This document shows, piece after piece, positions 7,443 to 15,336 of a stretch of 64,000 nucleotides of DNA. The notes below the pieces were generated by a model, which did no database searches, was not told where the DNA came from, and saw nothing but the letters and a program-made list of their open reading frames with translations. A program made the translations under genes and the position numbers. Position 1 is the first letter of the stretch. Each line of letters opens with the position of its first letter. Origin of the DNA: Agrococcus baldri (GTDB taxonomy: Bacteria > Actinomycetota > Actinomycetes > Actinomycetales > Microbacteriaceae); assembly GCA_900114805.1 (NCBI GenBank), contig FOZN01000002.1, positions 779,781 through 843,780 of the forward strand, in the 5' to 3' direction.

Positions 7443-8144
7443 ATGTCTACTGAACCACAGGGCATCGCCTACAACACCATCGAGCAAGCGACGATCGACC
7501 TGACCCCAGTTGACGATCAGGTCTACCGCTTGCTGCGAAGCGAGATCATCCAAGGATTGATCCCACAGGACACAGTCCTCCGGCTCCGGGAACTCGCGTC
7601 TCGGTTCAATGTCAGCACCACACCCGTGCGAGAGGCGCTGGAACGGTTGAAGACGGATGGGCTTTGCGTGCAGGAGCCGCATCGGGGAACGCGCGTGGTC
7701 AGCTTGTCTGGCGCCGACTTCGCCGACATTTATGCCGTTCGCATCGGGCTGGAAGGCTATGCCGTGCGTCTGGGCCTCGCGCGGATGGGACCGGCAGACG
7801 TCGCGAAGATTCGGGAGGTCTGGCAGGGGACGCTTGCACTCTGGGACGACGGCGGAGAGCCGACTCTCGACGAGTACCTGCCTTACATGAATCGCATCAC
7901 AATGACGTGCATTGAATTCGCTGGCGCTCCCAAGTTGCAAGCGCTCGTCCTGGACTATCGCAGGTTTGCCGAACGCTACCTCCGAGTCGCGTTGACTGAT
8001 CTCGAATTTCTCCGCGACGATGCGCTGCTGCAGGAAGAGATCGTCATCGCATGCGAGGCGAGAGACCCCGAACGAGCGGAGCTCGCGACGAGAAACTTGC
8101 TCGTCAAGACCATGGAGGATCTCCGTGGGCGTCTGCTCGATTAA
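7443..8144 (+). CDS. GntR-family (FCD type) transcriptional regulator
   Basis: DNA-binding regulator of the operon. The N-terminal winged helix is clear: VYRLLRSEIIQGLIPQDTVLRLRELASRFNVSTTPVREALERLKTDG (about residues 26-74), with the GntR recognition helix TTPVREAL. The C-terminal all-helical part (ADFADIYAVRIGLEGYAV, then LLQEEIVIACEARDPERAE) fits an FCD ligand-binding domain. ATG 7443 gives a 233-residue protein; the frame extends upstream into the ATPase but without family sequence. It lies between transporter and hydrolase genes and most likely binds the palindrome at 4690-4711, with the transported compound or a metabolite as effector. The last two points are inference. Confidence 0.9.
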   Translation: MSTEPQGIAYNTIEQATIDLTPVDDQVYRLLRSEIIQGLIPQDTVLRLRELASRFNVSTTPVREALERLKTDGLCVQEPHRGTRVVSLSGADFADIYAVRIGLEGYAVRLGLARMGPADVAKIREVWQGTLALWDDGGEPTLDEYLPYMNRITMTCIEFAGAPKLQALVLDYRRFAERYLRVALTDLEFLRDDALLQEEIVIACEARDPERAELATRNLLVKTMEDLRGRLLD

Positions 8145-8184
8145 CTGCCAAGAATTTCAGTGACCAACAGAGAAGGAGAACCAA

Positions 8185-9144
8185 GTGCAACTGCTGCTTG
8201 ACCAGACCACACCCGACAAGACGTTCTTGAACGCACCGCTCGTCCAGGACGTCGCTGAGCTCTCGACCCCGTACGCGTACATCGGGATCCCCTACGGCCC
8301 TCCGTATCACGTCACGGACATGACGCTGTGCGCCGGTGGCGCTGACGAAGTCCGGCTGGAGTCGCACCGGCGCCACTACGCCCTGAACTGGGCGCACTAC
8401 GACTTCGACTTCGACGACGCGCTGTTCCCCGACGGGGTCCCCACCGTTTCGGACTGTGGGCAGGTCGAGAACGACTTCCGAAACCCAGATGCAATCTGGG
8501 ATGCGGGAATCGAAAAGATCGAGGCCATCGTCAACAATGGCGCCGTTCCGCTCGTGGTCGGCGGCTTCGACTCGATTCCCCCGATAGTCGCGAATGCTCT
8601 CAAGGGCGAGAAGATCAACATCCTGCACATCGACTCGCACCTCGACTTCCGCCATGAGCGTTACGGCGTCACGCAGGGATACTCGAGCCCGATCCGGCGG
8701 ATTCGGGAGCTCCCCTGGATCGGCGACATCGTGCAGGTAGGCCTCCGCGGCGCGGGAAGCGCTCGTCCGCAGGAGGTTCAGGACGCGCGCGACTCCGGCA
8801 ATGAGCTGTACACAGCATGGCAGGTGCACGACATGGGAGCGCAAGCGATCCTTGAGACGCTCGATCGTCCCGGTCGGTGGTTGATCACGATCGACTGTGA
8901 CGGCCTCGACACCTCGATTGCTCCGGCCATCGGGGCGCGTGAGCCCGGTGGGCTCACGATGCACGAGGCGCGCACACTCGTCGCGGGTCTGGCAAAGCTC
9001 AACAAGGTCGCCGCGCTTGTGTTCACGGAGTATCAGCCCGGGCTGGACATCCAAGGCATCACCGCGCACACGATCGTGCGACTGATGATGAACGTCATCG
9101 GCAATCAGCGTCAGCCGGCGCCCGAGATTCCCTTTACGGGGTAG
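8185..9144 (+). CDS. Arginase/agmatinase-family hydrolase with an altered metal motif
   Basis: Ureohydrolase-fold enzyme of 319 residues, expected to cleave a guanidino or similar C-N bond with a two-manganese centre. The second and third metal motifs are intact: DSHLD (D150, H152, D154) and DCDGLD (D237, D239). The EPGGLT element and a late FTEYQPGLD glutamate are also kept. The first motif, normally GGDHS with a metal-binding His, reads GGFDS (126-130), so Asp129 replaces the ligand His. GTG 8185 follows AAGGAG at normal spacing. It is the last gene of the importer operon and is followed by a terminator. Agmatine, another guanidine or a formimino compound could be the substrate; I cannot decide. 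Confidence 0.82.
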   Translation: MQLLLDQTTPDKTFLNAPLVQDVAELSTPYAYIGIPYGPPYHVTDMTLCAGGADEVRLESHRRHYALNWAHYDFDFDDALFPDGVPTVSDCGQVENDFRNPDAIWDAGIEKIEAIVNNGAVPLVVGGFDSIPPIVANALKGEKINILHIDSHLDFRHERYGVTQGYSSPIRRIRELPWIGDIVQVGLRGAGSARPQEVQDARDSGNELYTAWQVHDMGAQAILETLDRPGRWLITIDCDGLDTSIAPAIGAREPGGLTMHEARTLVAGLAKLNKVAALVFTEYQPGLDIQGITAHTIVRLMMNVIGNQRQPAPEIPFTG

Positions 9145-9170
9145 TCGCGGGTCGTCGCCACTGACCAAGG

Positions 9171-9205
9171 CAGGGCGCCGCAATCCAGTCGGTTGCGGCG
9201 CCCTG
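9171..9205 (+). terminator. Strong terminator hairpin closing the cassette
   Basis: A perfect 13-bp GC-rich stem (9171-9183 with 9193-9205) and a 9-base loop lie 27 bases after the hydrolase stop. Only a weak T-containing tail follows. It marks the right end of the lower-GC cassette. The next gene is on the other strand, so it may also help insulate it. Confidence 0.7.
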
Positions 9206-9337
9206 GCATCTGTTTCACGGTGGATACTAGTCCGCTTTCGCGCGCACCGCGCGGCTCGGCGGGCCTGCTTGAGACAACCCCTCCGAAGCCGCTCGCTCGG
9301 CGCGTTGCTAGGCTGCCGTGGCGGATCGGTCAGCGCG

Positions 9338-10603
9338 CTACTTGACGATGTTCGTCGACTCCGTCTGCGGCGGCAGCGTGAGCGTGCCGGTGCGGCTCAT
9401 GCGGTCGTCGCGGCGCACCCGCACCCAGTAGATCGCTCCGACGATGAACGCGACGAGGCACGCGATCGAGGCGACCATGATGCCCCAACGGGGACCGAAG
9501 GCATCCGCCACCCACCCGACGATCGGTGCGCCGATGGGGGTGCCGCCCATGAAGACCGCGCCGTAGAGCGCCATCACGCGGCCGCGCACCTCGGGCGCCG
9601 AGGTGAGCTGCACCATCGAGTTCGCGTTCGTCATGAACAGCTGCGCCGTGAAGCCGGCGAGCGCGAGGCCCGCGCCGAACAGCCAGATGTTGGGCACCCA
9701 GGCCGCGAAGGTGCAGGCGATGGTGAACATGGCGATGCCGCCGACCAGGAAGGTCCAGCGCGGGCGCGAGGATCGGGCCGACATCAGCGCGCCGGTGACC
9801 GAGCCGATCGCCATCGCGCTCGAGAGCAACCCGAACACGTCGGCATCGGCGTTGAACTCGGTGGCCGTCATGGTGGAGATGTAGATGGGGAAGTTCAGGC
9901 CGAAGGTGCCGAGGATGAACGCCATCAGGAAGATGATCAGCAGGTCGTGGCGCTTCCGCACGTACTTGAAGCCCTGCACGATGTCGCCCAGGCCCTTCGC
10001 GCCGCGCGGGCTCGGCTGCAGCTCGGCGGCGCGGATGCGCACGAGTGCGACGAGCATGGCGATGAAGGTGACCGCGTTGATGAGGAAGACAGGCCCGGGG
10101 GAGACGAGCGCGATCAGCACGCCGGCGACCGCCGGGCCGATCAACCGGGCGCCGTGGAACGAGGCGGAGTTGAGCGCGACGGCGTTGGCGATGTCGTCCT
10201 GACCGACGAGCTCGGACACGAATGCCTGCCGGGCGGGCATGTCGAACGCCTGCACGACGCCGAACATGAGCGAGAAGACCTGCACGTGCCACAGCTCGAC
10301 GATGCCGACGGTGACCGTCACGCCCAGCACGAGCGCGAGCACGCCCATCGCCGATTGCGTGACGAGCAGCACCTTGCGCCGGTCGTACTTGTCGGCGATG
10401 AAGCCCGAGATCGGCACGAGCAGCAGCTGCGGGGCGAACTGCAGGGCCATGTTGACGCCGACGGCGGTGGCGTCGTTGTCTGTCAGCACCGTCAGCACCG
10501 TCCATGCCAGGGCGGTCGACTGCATCCAGGCGCCGACGTTGGAGATCAGGGCGCCGGTGAACCAGGTGCGGTAGTTGAAGCGCTTCAGGCTGCGGAACAT
10601 CAC
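9338..10603 (-). CDS. MFS transporter (probable drug/metabolite efflux)
   Basis: Twelve-helix major facilitator of about 420 residues, similar in layout to the enterobactin-exporter/MFS_3 group. Visible markers are NYRTWFTGALISNVGAWMQSTALAW at the N-terminus, GFIADKYDRRKVLL (the loop 2-3 motif), FDMPARQAFVSELVG, and a second-half APEVRGRVMALYGAVFMGGTPIG. The PAR-AFV-ELV and RGRVMA signatures are typical of that group. The start is GTG 10603 or ATG 10600, both overlapping the stop of the upstream marR gene, so the two are translationally coupled. Efflux controlled by the MarR protein is the likely role; the substrate is unknown. Confidence 0.88.
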   Translation of the reverse strand: MMFRSLKRFNYRTWFTGALISNVGAWMQSTALAWTVLTVLTDNDATAVGVNMALQFAPQLLLVPISGFIADKYDRRKVLLVTQSAMGVLALVLGVTVTVGIVELWHVQVFSLMFGVVQAFDMPARQAFVSELVGQDDIANAVALNSASFHGARLIGPAVAGVLIALVSPGPVFLINAVTFIAMLVALVRIRAAELQPSPRGAKGLGDIVQGFKYVRKRHDLLIIFLMAFILGTFGLNFPIYISTMTATEFNADADVFGLLSSAMAIGSVTGALMSARSSRPRWTFLVGGIAMFTIACTFAAWVPNIWLFGAGLALAGFTAQLFMTNANSMVQLTSAPEVRGRVMALYGAVFMGGTPIGAPIVGWVADAFGPRWGIMVASIACLVAFIVGAIYWVRVRRDDRMSRTGTLTLPPQTESTNIVK

Positions 10604-11019
10604 CGCTCTGCGAGTCTTTCCAGAATGGGCACGGCGCGCTCGATGATCTCGCGCTCCTCGGGCGAGAGCCGGTCGAGGGCCTCGGAGAGCGCCCGGTTGC
10701 GACGCTTGCGCAGGCCGTCGATCATCTCGTCGCCCTTGTCGCTGATGCGCAGCACCATCATGCGGCCGTCGGTGGGGTGCGCGTCGCGCTCGATGTAGCC
10801 GAGCGACTCGAGGTGCTGCAGCGTCTTCACCATGCTGGGCGGCTTCACGCCCTCGCAGGCGGCGATGCGCGCGAGCGTGGGCTCCTCGAGCTGCTGGATC
10901 GCGCCCAGCGCCGACATGTGGTGGATCGAGAGGTCCTCATCGCCCTGCTCGCGGCGCATCCTGCGGCCCAGGCGCACGAGTGCCACGCGGAGGGAGGCGG
11001 CGAGTGCGATGGACGGCAT
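10600..11019 (-). CDS. MarR-family transcriptional regulator
   Basis: 139 residues with the MarR winged helix: LSIHHMSALGAIQQLEEPTLARIAACEGVKPPSMVKTLQHLESLGYIERDAHPTDGRMMVLRISDKG. The wing motif DGRMMVLRI is diagnostic. It is first in a two-gene operon with an MFS exporter, the usual arrangement for a regulator that represses itself and its pump. A TAGACT box lies exactly six bases before the ATG, which suggests a leaderless transcript. Confidence 0.92.
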   Translation of the reverse strand: MPSIALAASLRVALVRLGRRMRREQGDEDLSIHHMSALGAIQQLEEPTLARIAACEGVKPPSMVKTLQHLESLGYIERDAHPTDGRMMVLRISDKGDEMIDGLRKRRNRALSEALDRLSPEEREIIERAVPILERLAER

Positions 11020-11025
11020 GTCGTT

Positions 11026-11031
11026 AGTCTA
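11026..11031 (-). promoter_or_regulatory. -10 box of a probable leaderless marR transcript
   Basis: TAGACT on the minus strand, six bases from the marR ATG, puts the transcription start at or next to the start codon. No ribosome-binding sequence is possible in that space. Confidence 0.5.
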
Positions 11032-11092
11032 TCTCACGATCTGACAGCTCGTGGCTACTGACCGCTTCCTCCGCAGAGCGCGGCGCCGAGCG

Positions 11093-11476
11093 TCAGCCGT
11101 TCGAGACCGGGGACGGGGCGGAGGCGGAGCCCACCGGCGCGACGGGCACCGGCTGCGGCGCGGGCGCGACGTCGGCCTCCGGGGCAGACGAGGGCGTCGG
11201 CGGCGCGGTCGCGCTCGGGGTGGCGGTGGGCGACGGGGCGAGGATCTCGCTGCCCGGCTTCTGCGCGTCGAGCCCGAAGGCACCGCCGGGTCCGTTCGCG
11301 GTGCCCGCGTCATCGGCCGTGCCGTTGATCTGCGCCCCGGCGATCTCCGCGCCGGAGGCGTCGCGCACTTCCAGCGCGCTGGCGATGCTCATCGCGCCGA
11401 GCGAGATGACGCCGACGCTGAGCACGCCGGCCGTGCCGACGAGGATCCACTGGTTGCGCTTCATGCTCCCCAGCAT
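11093..11476 (-). CDS. Small membrane-anchored or secreted protein, unknown function
   Basis: The 127-residue product is not a family I recognise. It opens with MLGSMKRNQWILVGTAGVLSVG and a hydrophobic stretch to about residue 35, a signal peptide or anchor. Then comes a short segment EVRDASGAEIAGAQINGTADDAGTAN, and a Pro/Ala/Ser/Thr-rich tail that reads as an extracytoplasmic linker. No lipobox cysteine is seen. An internal ATG at 11464 is an alternative start. It stands upstream, on the same strand, of the MarR operon and downstream of a phosphotransferase-like gene. Low-complexity composition keeps confidence moderate. Confidence 0.6.
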   Translation of the reverse strand: MLGSMKRNQWILVGTAGVLSVGVISLGAMSIASALEVRDASGAEIAGAQINGTADDAGTANGPGGAFGLDAQKPGSEILAPSPTATPSATAPPTPSSAPEADVAPAPQPVPVAPVGSASAPSPVSNG

Positions 11477-11573
11477 GGCCGAGCCGGGTGAGGCGCGCAG
11501 GAAGGCCGGATGAGAGCTCTCTCATCTTCGCCTGCGGTCGGCCCCAGCGGCCGATCGGGCGGCGCGGGCGGGC

Positions 11574-12953
11574 TCAGTCGCAGTGCACCCCTTCGAGCAG
11601 CTCCACCGCGATCGCCAGTTCGGCGGTCGCCATCTCGAGGTCGCCGCGCTCGATCGGCGCGAGCGCGTGCGCGAGCACGTGCACGGCCGTGCGGTGCGCC
11701 ACGCGCACCCTGCCCGGCCGGTCGGCCGCCAGCCAGCGCCCGACTGCCGCATCGAGCAGCCGCCGGAACCCCGCCGAGCGTTCCTCGTCGGCGCGCGCCA
11801 GCACCAGCGAGGCCACCAGGTGCCCGATGAAGGCCGCTTCGTCGTCGGCCGGGTCGCCCAGCCCGCAGGTGTCGATGTCGATCACGCCGGAGATCACGCT
11901 CGCGTCGTCCTCCGCCACGAACAGCTGCCCCACGTGCAGGTCGCCGTGCACGGTGCGGCGCACGTCCGGGTCGACGACGAGGGCGGATGCATCCGTCGAC
12001 TCGATCATGTCGGTGACGGCGCGGAGCGGGCCGGTGAGGGCCGCGATTCCTGACGGTGCCCGACGCCCGGGACGGGCGTCGCCGCCGGCGTCGCGGGAGC
12101 GGTCCGCAATGACCGCTCCCTCCAGCTCCAGCGCGCGATCGACCGCGGCGGCGCTGCGGGTGAGGTACCAGTCGCTGCGGTCGGCGAGCGAGGCGCGGGC
12201 GTCGCGGCCGGTGTCGACGCCGCCCATGTGCTCACGCAGCGACTCGATCGAGTCGAGCAGCCGCTCGGGGTCGAACTCGTGCAGCCGCGAGGTGAGGGCG
12301 ACGCCCGCGGCGGTCTCGGTGAGCACGATGCCGAGCTCCGACCAGCCGGTGATGAGCGGCACCGGCACACCGCCGGCGCGCAGCGATTCCTGCAGCTGCA
12401 CGATCGAGGCGGAGGCGTCGGGGCGCACGATCTTGAGGTACGTCTCCCGCTCGCCCGCACGCATCCGGAACATCGCCCGCTTGCCGGGACGGTAGACGAG
12501 CAGCTCGGGTCTGCGGTCGATGCTGATGCCGAGCCGGCCCATCAGGGTCGCGGCGGCGTCGGGGAAGCTCGCGGGCGCGAGCGCCGGCAGCCGCGGGTCG
12601 GCCGGGTGCAGCCAGATGCGCGCCTCGGGCCGCTCAGGGTCGCCGAGCACGAAGCCGGTCTCGCTCTCGACCTGCTTGCGGGAGGTGTCGACATACCAGT
12701 AGCGGACCGGCGCGTCCTGCTGCGTGCGCGGCGCCTCCTCGAAGCCGGTCAGCGCGCCGGAGCCGAAGGGCTCGCGGCTCAGCACTCGCAGCTCGCCCAC
12801 CAGGTCGTCGCCGAGCGCGTCGCGCAGCATCTGCTCCTCGGCGCTGCGACTGCCGGCGCTGCGGCTGCCGGCGCTGCCGCTCTCGGTGCCGTCGCTCTCC
12901 GTGCCGCCGCCGGTGCCGGGGCTGCCGGCCGCGGCCATCCTCAGGTCTTCCAC
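11574..12953 (-). CDS. Phosphotransferase-like protein (APH/choline-kinase fold), paralogue 1
   Basis: The kinase-fold protein has 459 residues from GTG 12953 (ATG 12938 is possible). The catalytic loop VHGDLHVGQLF (around residue 333) and the metal-binding stretch VIDIDTCGLGDPADDEAAFIGH match the HGDxHxxN/xDxxxxxxGDPxxD pattern of aminoglycoside phosphotransferase-fold enzymes. Upstream parts include a YWYVDTSRKQVESETGF motif and LLVYRPGKRAMFRM. Residues 1-40 are low-complexity Ser/Gly/Thr. It has a paralogue at 15337-16458 sharing these motifs (WFVDTSRQTVARETGF, VLSYRPGRRAVVRL). The pair brackets a two-component system. The true substrate is unknown; antibiotic modification is not implied. 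Confidence 0.82.
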   Translation of the reverse strand: MEDLRMAAAGSPGTGGGTESDGTESGSAGSRSAGSRSAEEQMLRDALGDDLVGELRVLSREPFGSGALTGFEEAPRTQQDAPVRYWYVDTSRKQVESETGFVLGDPERPEARIWLHPADPRLPALAPASFPDAAATLMGRLGISIDRRPELLVYRPGKRAMFRMRAGERETYLKIVRPDASASIVQLQESLRAGGVPVPLITGWSELGIVLTETAAGVALTSRLHEFDPERLLDSIESLREHMGGVDTGRDARASLADRSDWYLTRSAAAVDRALELEGAVIADRSRDAGGDARPGRRAPSGIAALTGPLRAVTDMIESTDASALVVDPDVRRTVHGDLHVGQLFVAEDDASVISGVIDIDTCGLGDPADDEAAFIGHLVASLVLARADEERSAGFRRLLDAAVGRWLAADRPGRVRVAHRTAVHVLAHALAPIERGDLEMATAELAIAVELLEGVHCD

Positions 12954-13039
12954 GAGTCGATCTCATCAGATGCGCCTGCGCTCCGCCTGCAGATGAAGGT
13001 TCTCTCACTTTCGGGCGTCGCGGCGGCGTGCAGGGTTGA

Positions 13040-14677
13040 ATGGGTGGCATGCCCGATGCCGTCATCCCGCGCCTGCGCACCTGGACCGTGCGCTCGCGGA
13101 TCGTGGCGCTGCTGACGGTGCTGACCCTGCTGTCGGTCTTCGCCGCGGGCACGGTCGCCTACTTCGTCGAGCGCTCGCGCGTGATGGAGCAGATCGACAT
13201 CAACCTGGAGTCGGCGCTCGAGTCAGGCAGCTTCACGGTCTCGAGCGCGACGGCGCCGTGGGCATCGGTGGAGCTGGCGCTGGCCGCTGTCGTGCAGCGG
13301 GTGGCGCCGGATGACAACACCGGCACGCTCGGCATCCTCGACGGCCGCGCCGCGCTCGTGCCCGGCGTGCCCGCCGACGTGCAGCTCGAGAAGCTGCCCG
13401 GCTTCGTGGACCGCATCGTGGCCGAGACCGCTGGGCATGTGACGGTGATGGGCACCTACGTCAGCGAGGACGGGCGTGCCGTGCGCTACGTCGCGGCACC
13501 CGTCTCGCTGGGCGAGGTCGACGAGAGCCAGCCGCCGCAGGCGGTGTTCGTCACCGGCTACGCCGTGCAGCAGGAGCTGGCCGAGATCAACGAGGCCGCG
13601 CAGGTGTTCACCATCACGGCGCTCGTCGCCACGGTCGCGACCTTCCTGATCGCGCTGTGGGTCTCCGGCCGGCTGCTGCGGCCGATCCGGCGGATGCGCG
13701 AGGTCGCCGAGCGCTCCTCCGCCGCGAACCTCGACGAGCGGGTCCCCACCGGCGATGGGCGCGACGACGTGTCGCAGCTGGCCGTCACCGTCAACCGCAT
13801 GCTCGACCGGCTGGGCGGGGCGCTCGACAGCCAGCGCGAGCTGCTGCGCGACGTCGGGCACGAGCTGAAGACCCCGATCACGATCGTGCGCGGCCACCTC
13901 GAGCTCGTCGACAGCACCGACCCCGCCGACGTCGACGAGACGCGCGAGCTCGCCATCGACGAGCTCGACCGGATGGCGCGGCTGGTCGACGACCTGCGCG
14001 CGGCGGCTCGGCTGCGCGACCCGGGGGCCTTCTCCATCCGGCCCACCGACCTCGCCGTGCTCACCGAGCACATCGCCAGCAAGGCGCGCGCCATCGCGGG
14101 CGCCGACATCGCCGAGGAGGTCTCGAGCCCGCCGGTGACCGCCGCGCTCGACCCCGACCGCATCACGCAGGCCATGCTGCAGCTGGTCGCCAACGCCCTG
14201 CGGCACGCGCAGGGCCCGATCACCATCGGCGCGCGGGCGCGCGGCCGCGACGTCGAGCTGTTCGTGCGCGACCGCGGGCCCGGCGTGCCGGACGAGCTGA
14301 AGGCCGTGATCTTCGAGCGCTTCCGCCGCGGCGTCGCCGAGGGCCGCGGCGACGGCGGCTCCGGGCTGGGCCTGTCGATCGTGCAGCTCATCGCCGAGAC
14401 GCACGGCGGCCGCGCGTGGGTGACGGATGCCTGGGTCAAGCAGGCGGGCGAGGCGCAGCCGAGCCGCGGCTCCGAGTTCATCGTCTCGCTGCCGGGAGCG
14501 GTCGCCATCGAGGAGCCTCAGGGACCGGACACCGGCGTGGGCGAGACTGGCCCCACGGGCGCTGCGACGCATCCGCCGGGCCTGCTGGCCCCGCAGGCAG
14601 CAGCACCCGCGGGCGACGACCCCGCCGGCAACGACCCCGCCCGAAACGACGAGGAGCAGTCATGGCATCGATCCTGA
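13040..14677 (+). CDS. Sensor histidine kinase
   Basis: Membrane sensor of 545 residues. Helix one (about 18-40) and helix two (about 192-212) flank an extracytoplasmic domain of about 150 residues. A HAMP linker follows (GRLLRPIRRMREVAERSSAANLDERVP), then the phospho-accepting H-box DVGHELKTPIT (His274), an N-box LQLVANALRHA, and G-boxes DRGPGVP and GGSGLGLSIV. A 50-residue Pro/Ala/Gly tail ends the protein. The start is ATG 13040 or ATG 13049. It overlaps the response regulator start by 16 bases, so the two form a coupled pair. The signal sensed is unknown. Phosphotransferase-like paralogues lie on both sides, on the opposite strand. Confidence 0.93.
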   Translation: MGGMPDAVIPRLRTWTVRSRIVALLTVLTLLSVFAAGTVAYFVERSRVMEQIDINLESALESGSFTVSSATAPWASVELALAAVVQRVAPDDNTGTLGILDGRAALVPGVPADVQLEKLPGFVDRIVAETAGHVTVMGTYVSEDGRAVRYVAAPVSLGEVDESQPPQAVFVTGYAVQQELAEINEAAQVFTITALVATVATFLIALWVSGRLLRPIRRMREVAERSSAANLDERVPTGDGRDDVSQLAVTVNRMLDRLGGALDSQRELLRDVGHELKTPITIVRGHLELVDSTDPADVDETRELAIDELDRMARLVDDLRAAARLRDPGAFSIRPTDLAVLTEHIASKARAIAGADIAEEVSSPPVTAALDPDRITQAMLQLVANALRHAQGPITIGARARGRDVELFVRDRGPGVPDELKAVIFERFRRGVAEGRGDGGSGLGLSIVQLIAETHGGRAWVTDAWVKQAGEAQPSRGSEFIVSLPGAVAIEEPQGPDTGVGETGPTGAATHPPGLLAPQAAAPAGDDPAGNDPARNDEEQSWHRS

Positions 14678-15324
14678 TCGCCGAGGACGAGGCGCGCATC
14701 GCCTCGTTCGTCGAGAAGGGGCTGAAGTCCTCTGGCTACTCGACCCGGGTGGCGACCACCGGGCCGGAGGCGCTCGACCTGGCGCTCACCGACGAGTTCG
14801 ACCTGCTCGTGCTCGACATCGGGCTGCCCGGCATCGACGGCTTCGAGGTGCTCTCGCAGCTGCGCGGCTCCGGCTCGGCGATGCCGGTGATCATCCTCAC
14901 CGCGCGCGCCGGCGGCGCCGACACTGTGGCGGGGCTCGAGGGCGGCGCCGACGACTACATGGCGAAGCCCTTCCGCTTTGACGAGCTGCTCGCCCGCGTG
15001 CGGCTGCGCATGACGGCGCACGCGGCGAGCCCGACCACGGCGCCGGAGCTCGGGCACCAGGGGCTCGAGCTCGACATCCGCACCCGCCGCGCGACGGTCG
15101 ACGGCCGCGCGGTCGACCTCTCGGGGCGCGAGTTCGCGCTCGCCGAGGAGCTCGTGCGGCACGCCGGGCAGGTGCTCTCGCGCGAGCAGCTGCTCTCGCG
15201 CGTGTGGGGCTACGACTTCGACCCGGGTTCGAACGTCGTCGACGTCTACATCCGCTACCTGCGCAACAAGCTCGGCGCCGAGCGCATCGAGACGGTGCGG
15301 GGGATGGGCTACCGGCTGGTGTGA
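14662..15324 (+). CDS. OmpR/PhoB-type response regulator
   Basis: 220 residues. The receiver domain has the acidic pair EDE near residue 8, phospho-acceptor Asp52 in LLVLDIGLPG, the LTAR switch, and Lys102 in MAKPF. The C-terminal winged helix carries VDLSGREFALAEELVRHAGQVLSREQLLSRVWGYDFDPGSNVVDVYIRYLRNKLG, ending in VRGMGYRLV, a complete OmpR-type DNA-binding domain. ATG 14662 lies inside the end of the kinase gene. Its own targets are not shown here; the flanking phosphotransferase-like genes are candidates by position only. Confidence 0.95.
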   Translation: MASILIAEDEARIASFVEKGLKSSGYSTRVATTGPEALDLALTDEFDLLVLDIGLPGIDGFEVLSQLRGSGSAMPVIILTARAGGADTVAGLEGGADDYMAKPFRFDELLARVRLRMTAHAASPTTAPELGHQGLELDIRTRRATVDGRAVDLSGREFALAEELVRHAGQVLSREQLLSRVWGYDFDPGSNVVDVYIRYLRNKLGAERIETVRGMGYRLV

Positions 15325-15336
15325 GCCGGCCGCGGC

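Noticed and set aside
4729..9144. Integrative element or transposon carrying the ABC/ureohydrolase cassette
   Set aside because: No transposase, integrase, terminal inverted repeats or target duplication is seen. Composition suggests transfer, but not the mechanism.
13657..14661. Extended N-terminus of the response regulator in the overlapping frame
   Set aside because: Receiver domain homology starts exactly at ATG 14662; the upstream frame is a shadow of the histidine kinase.
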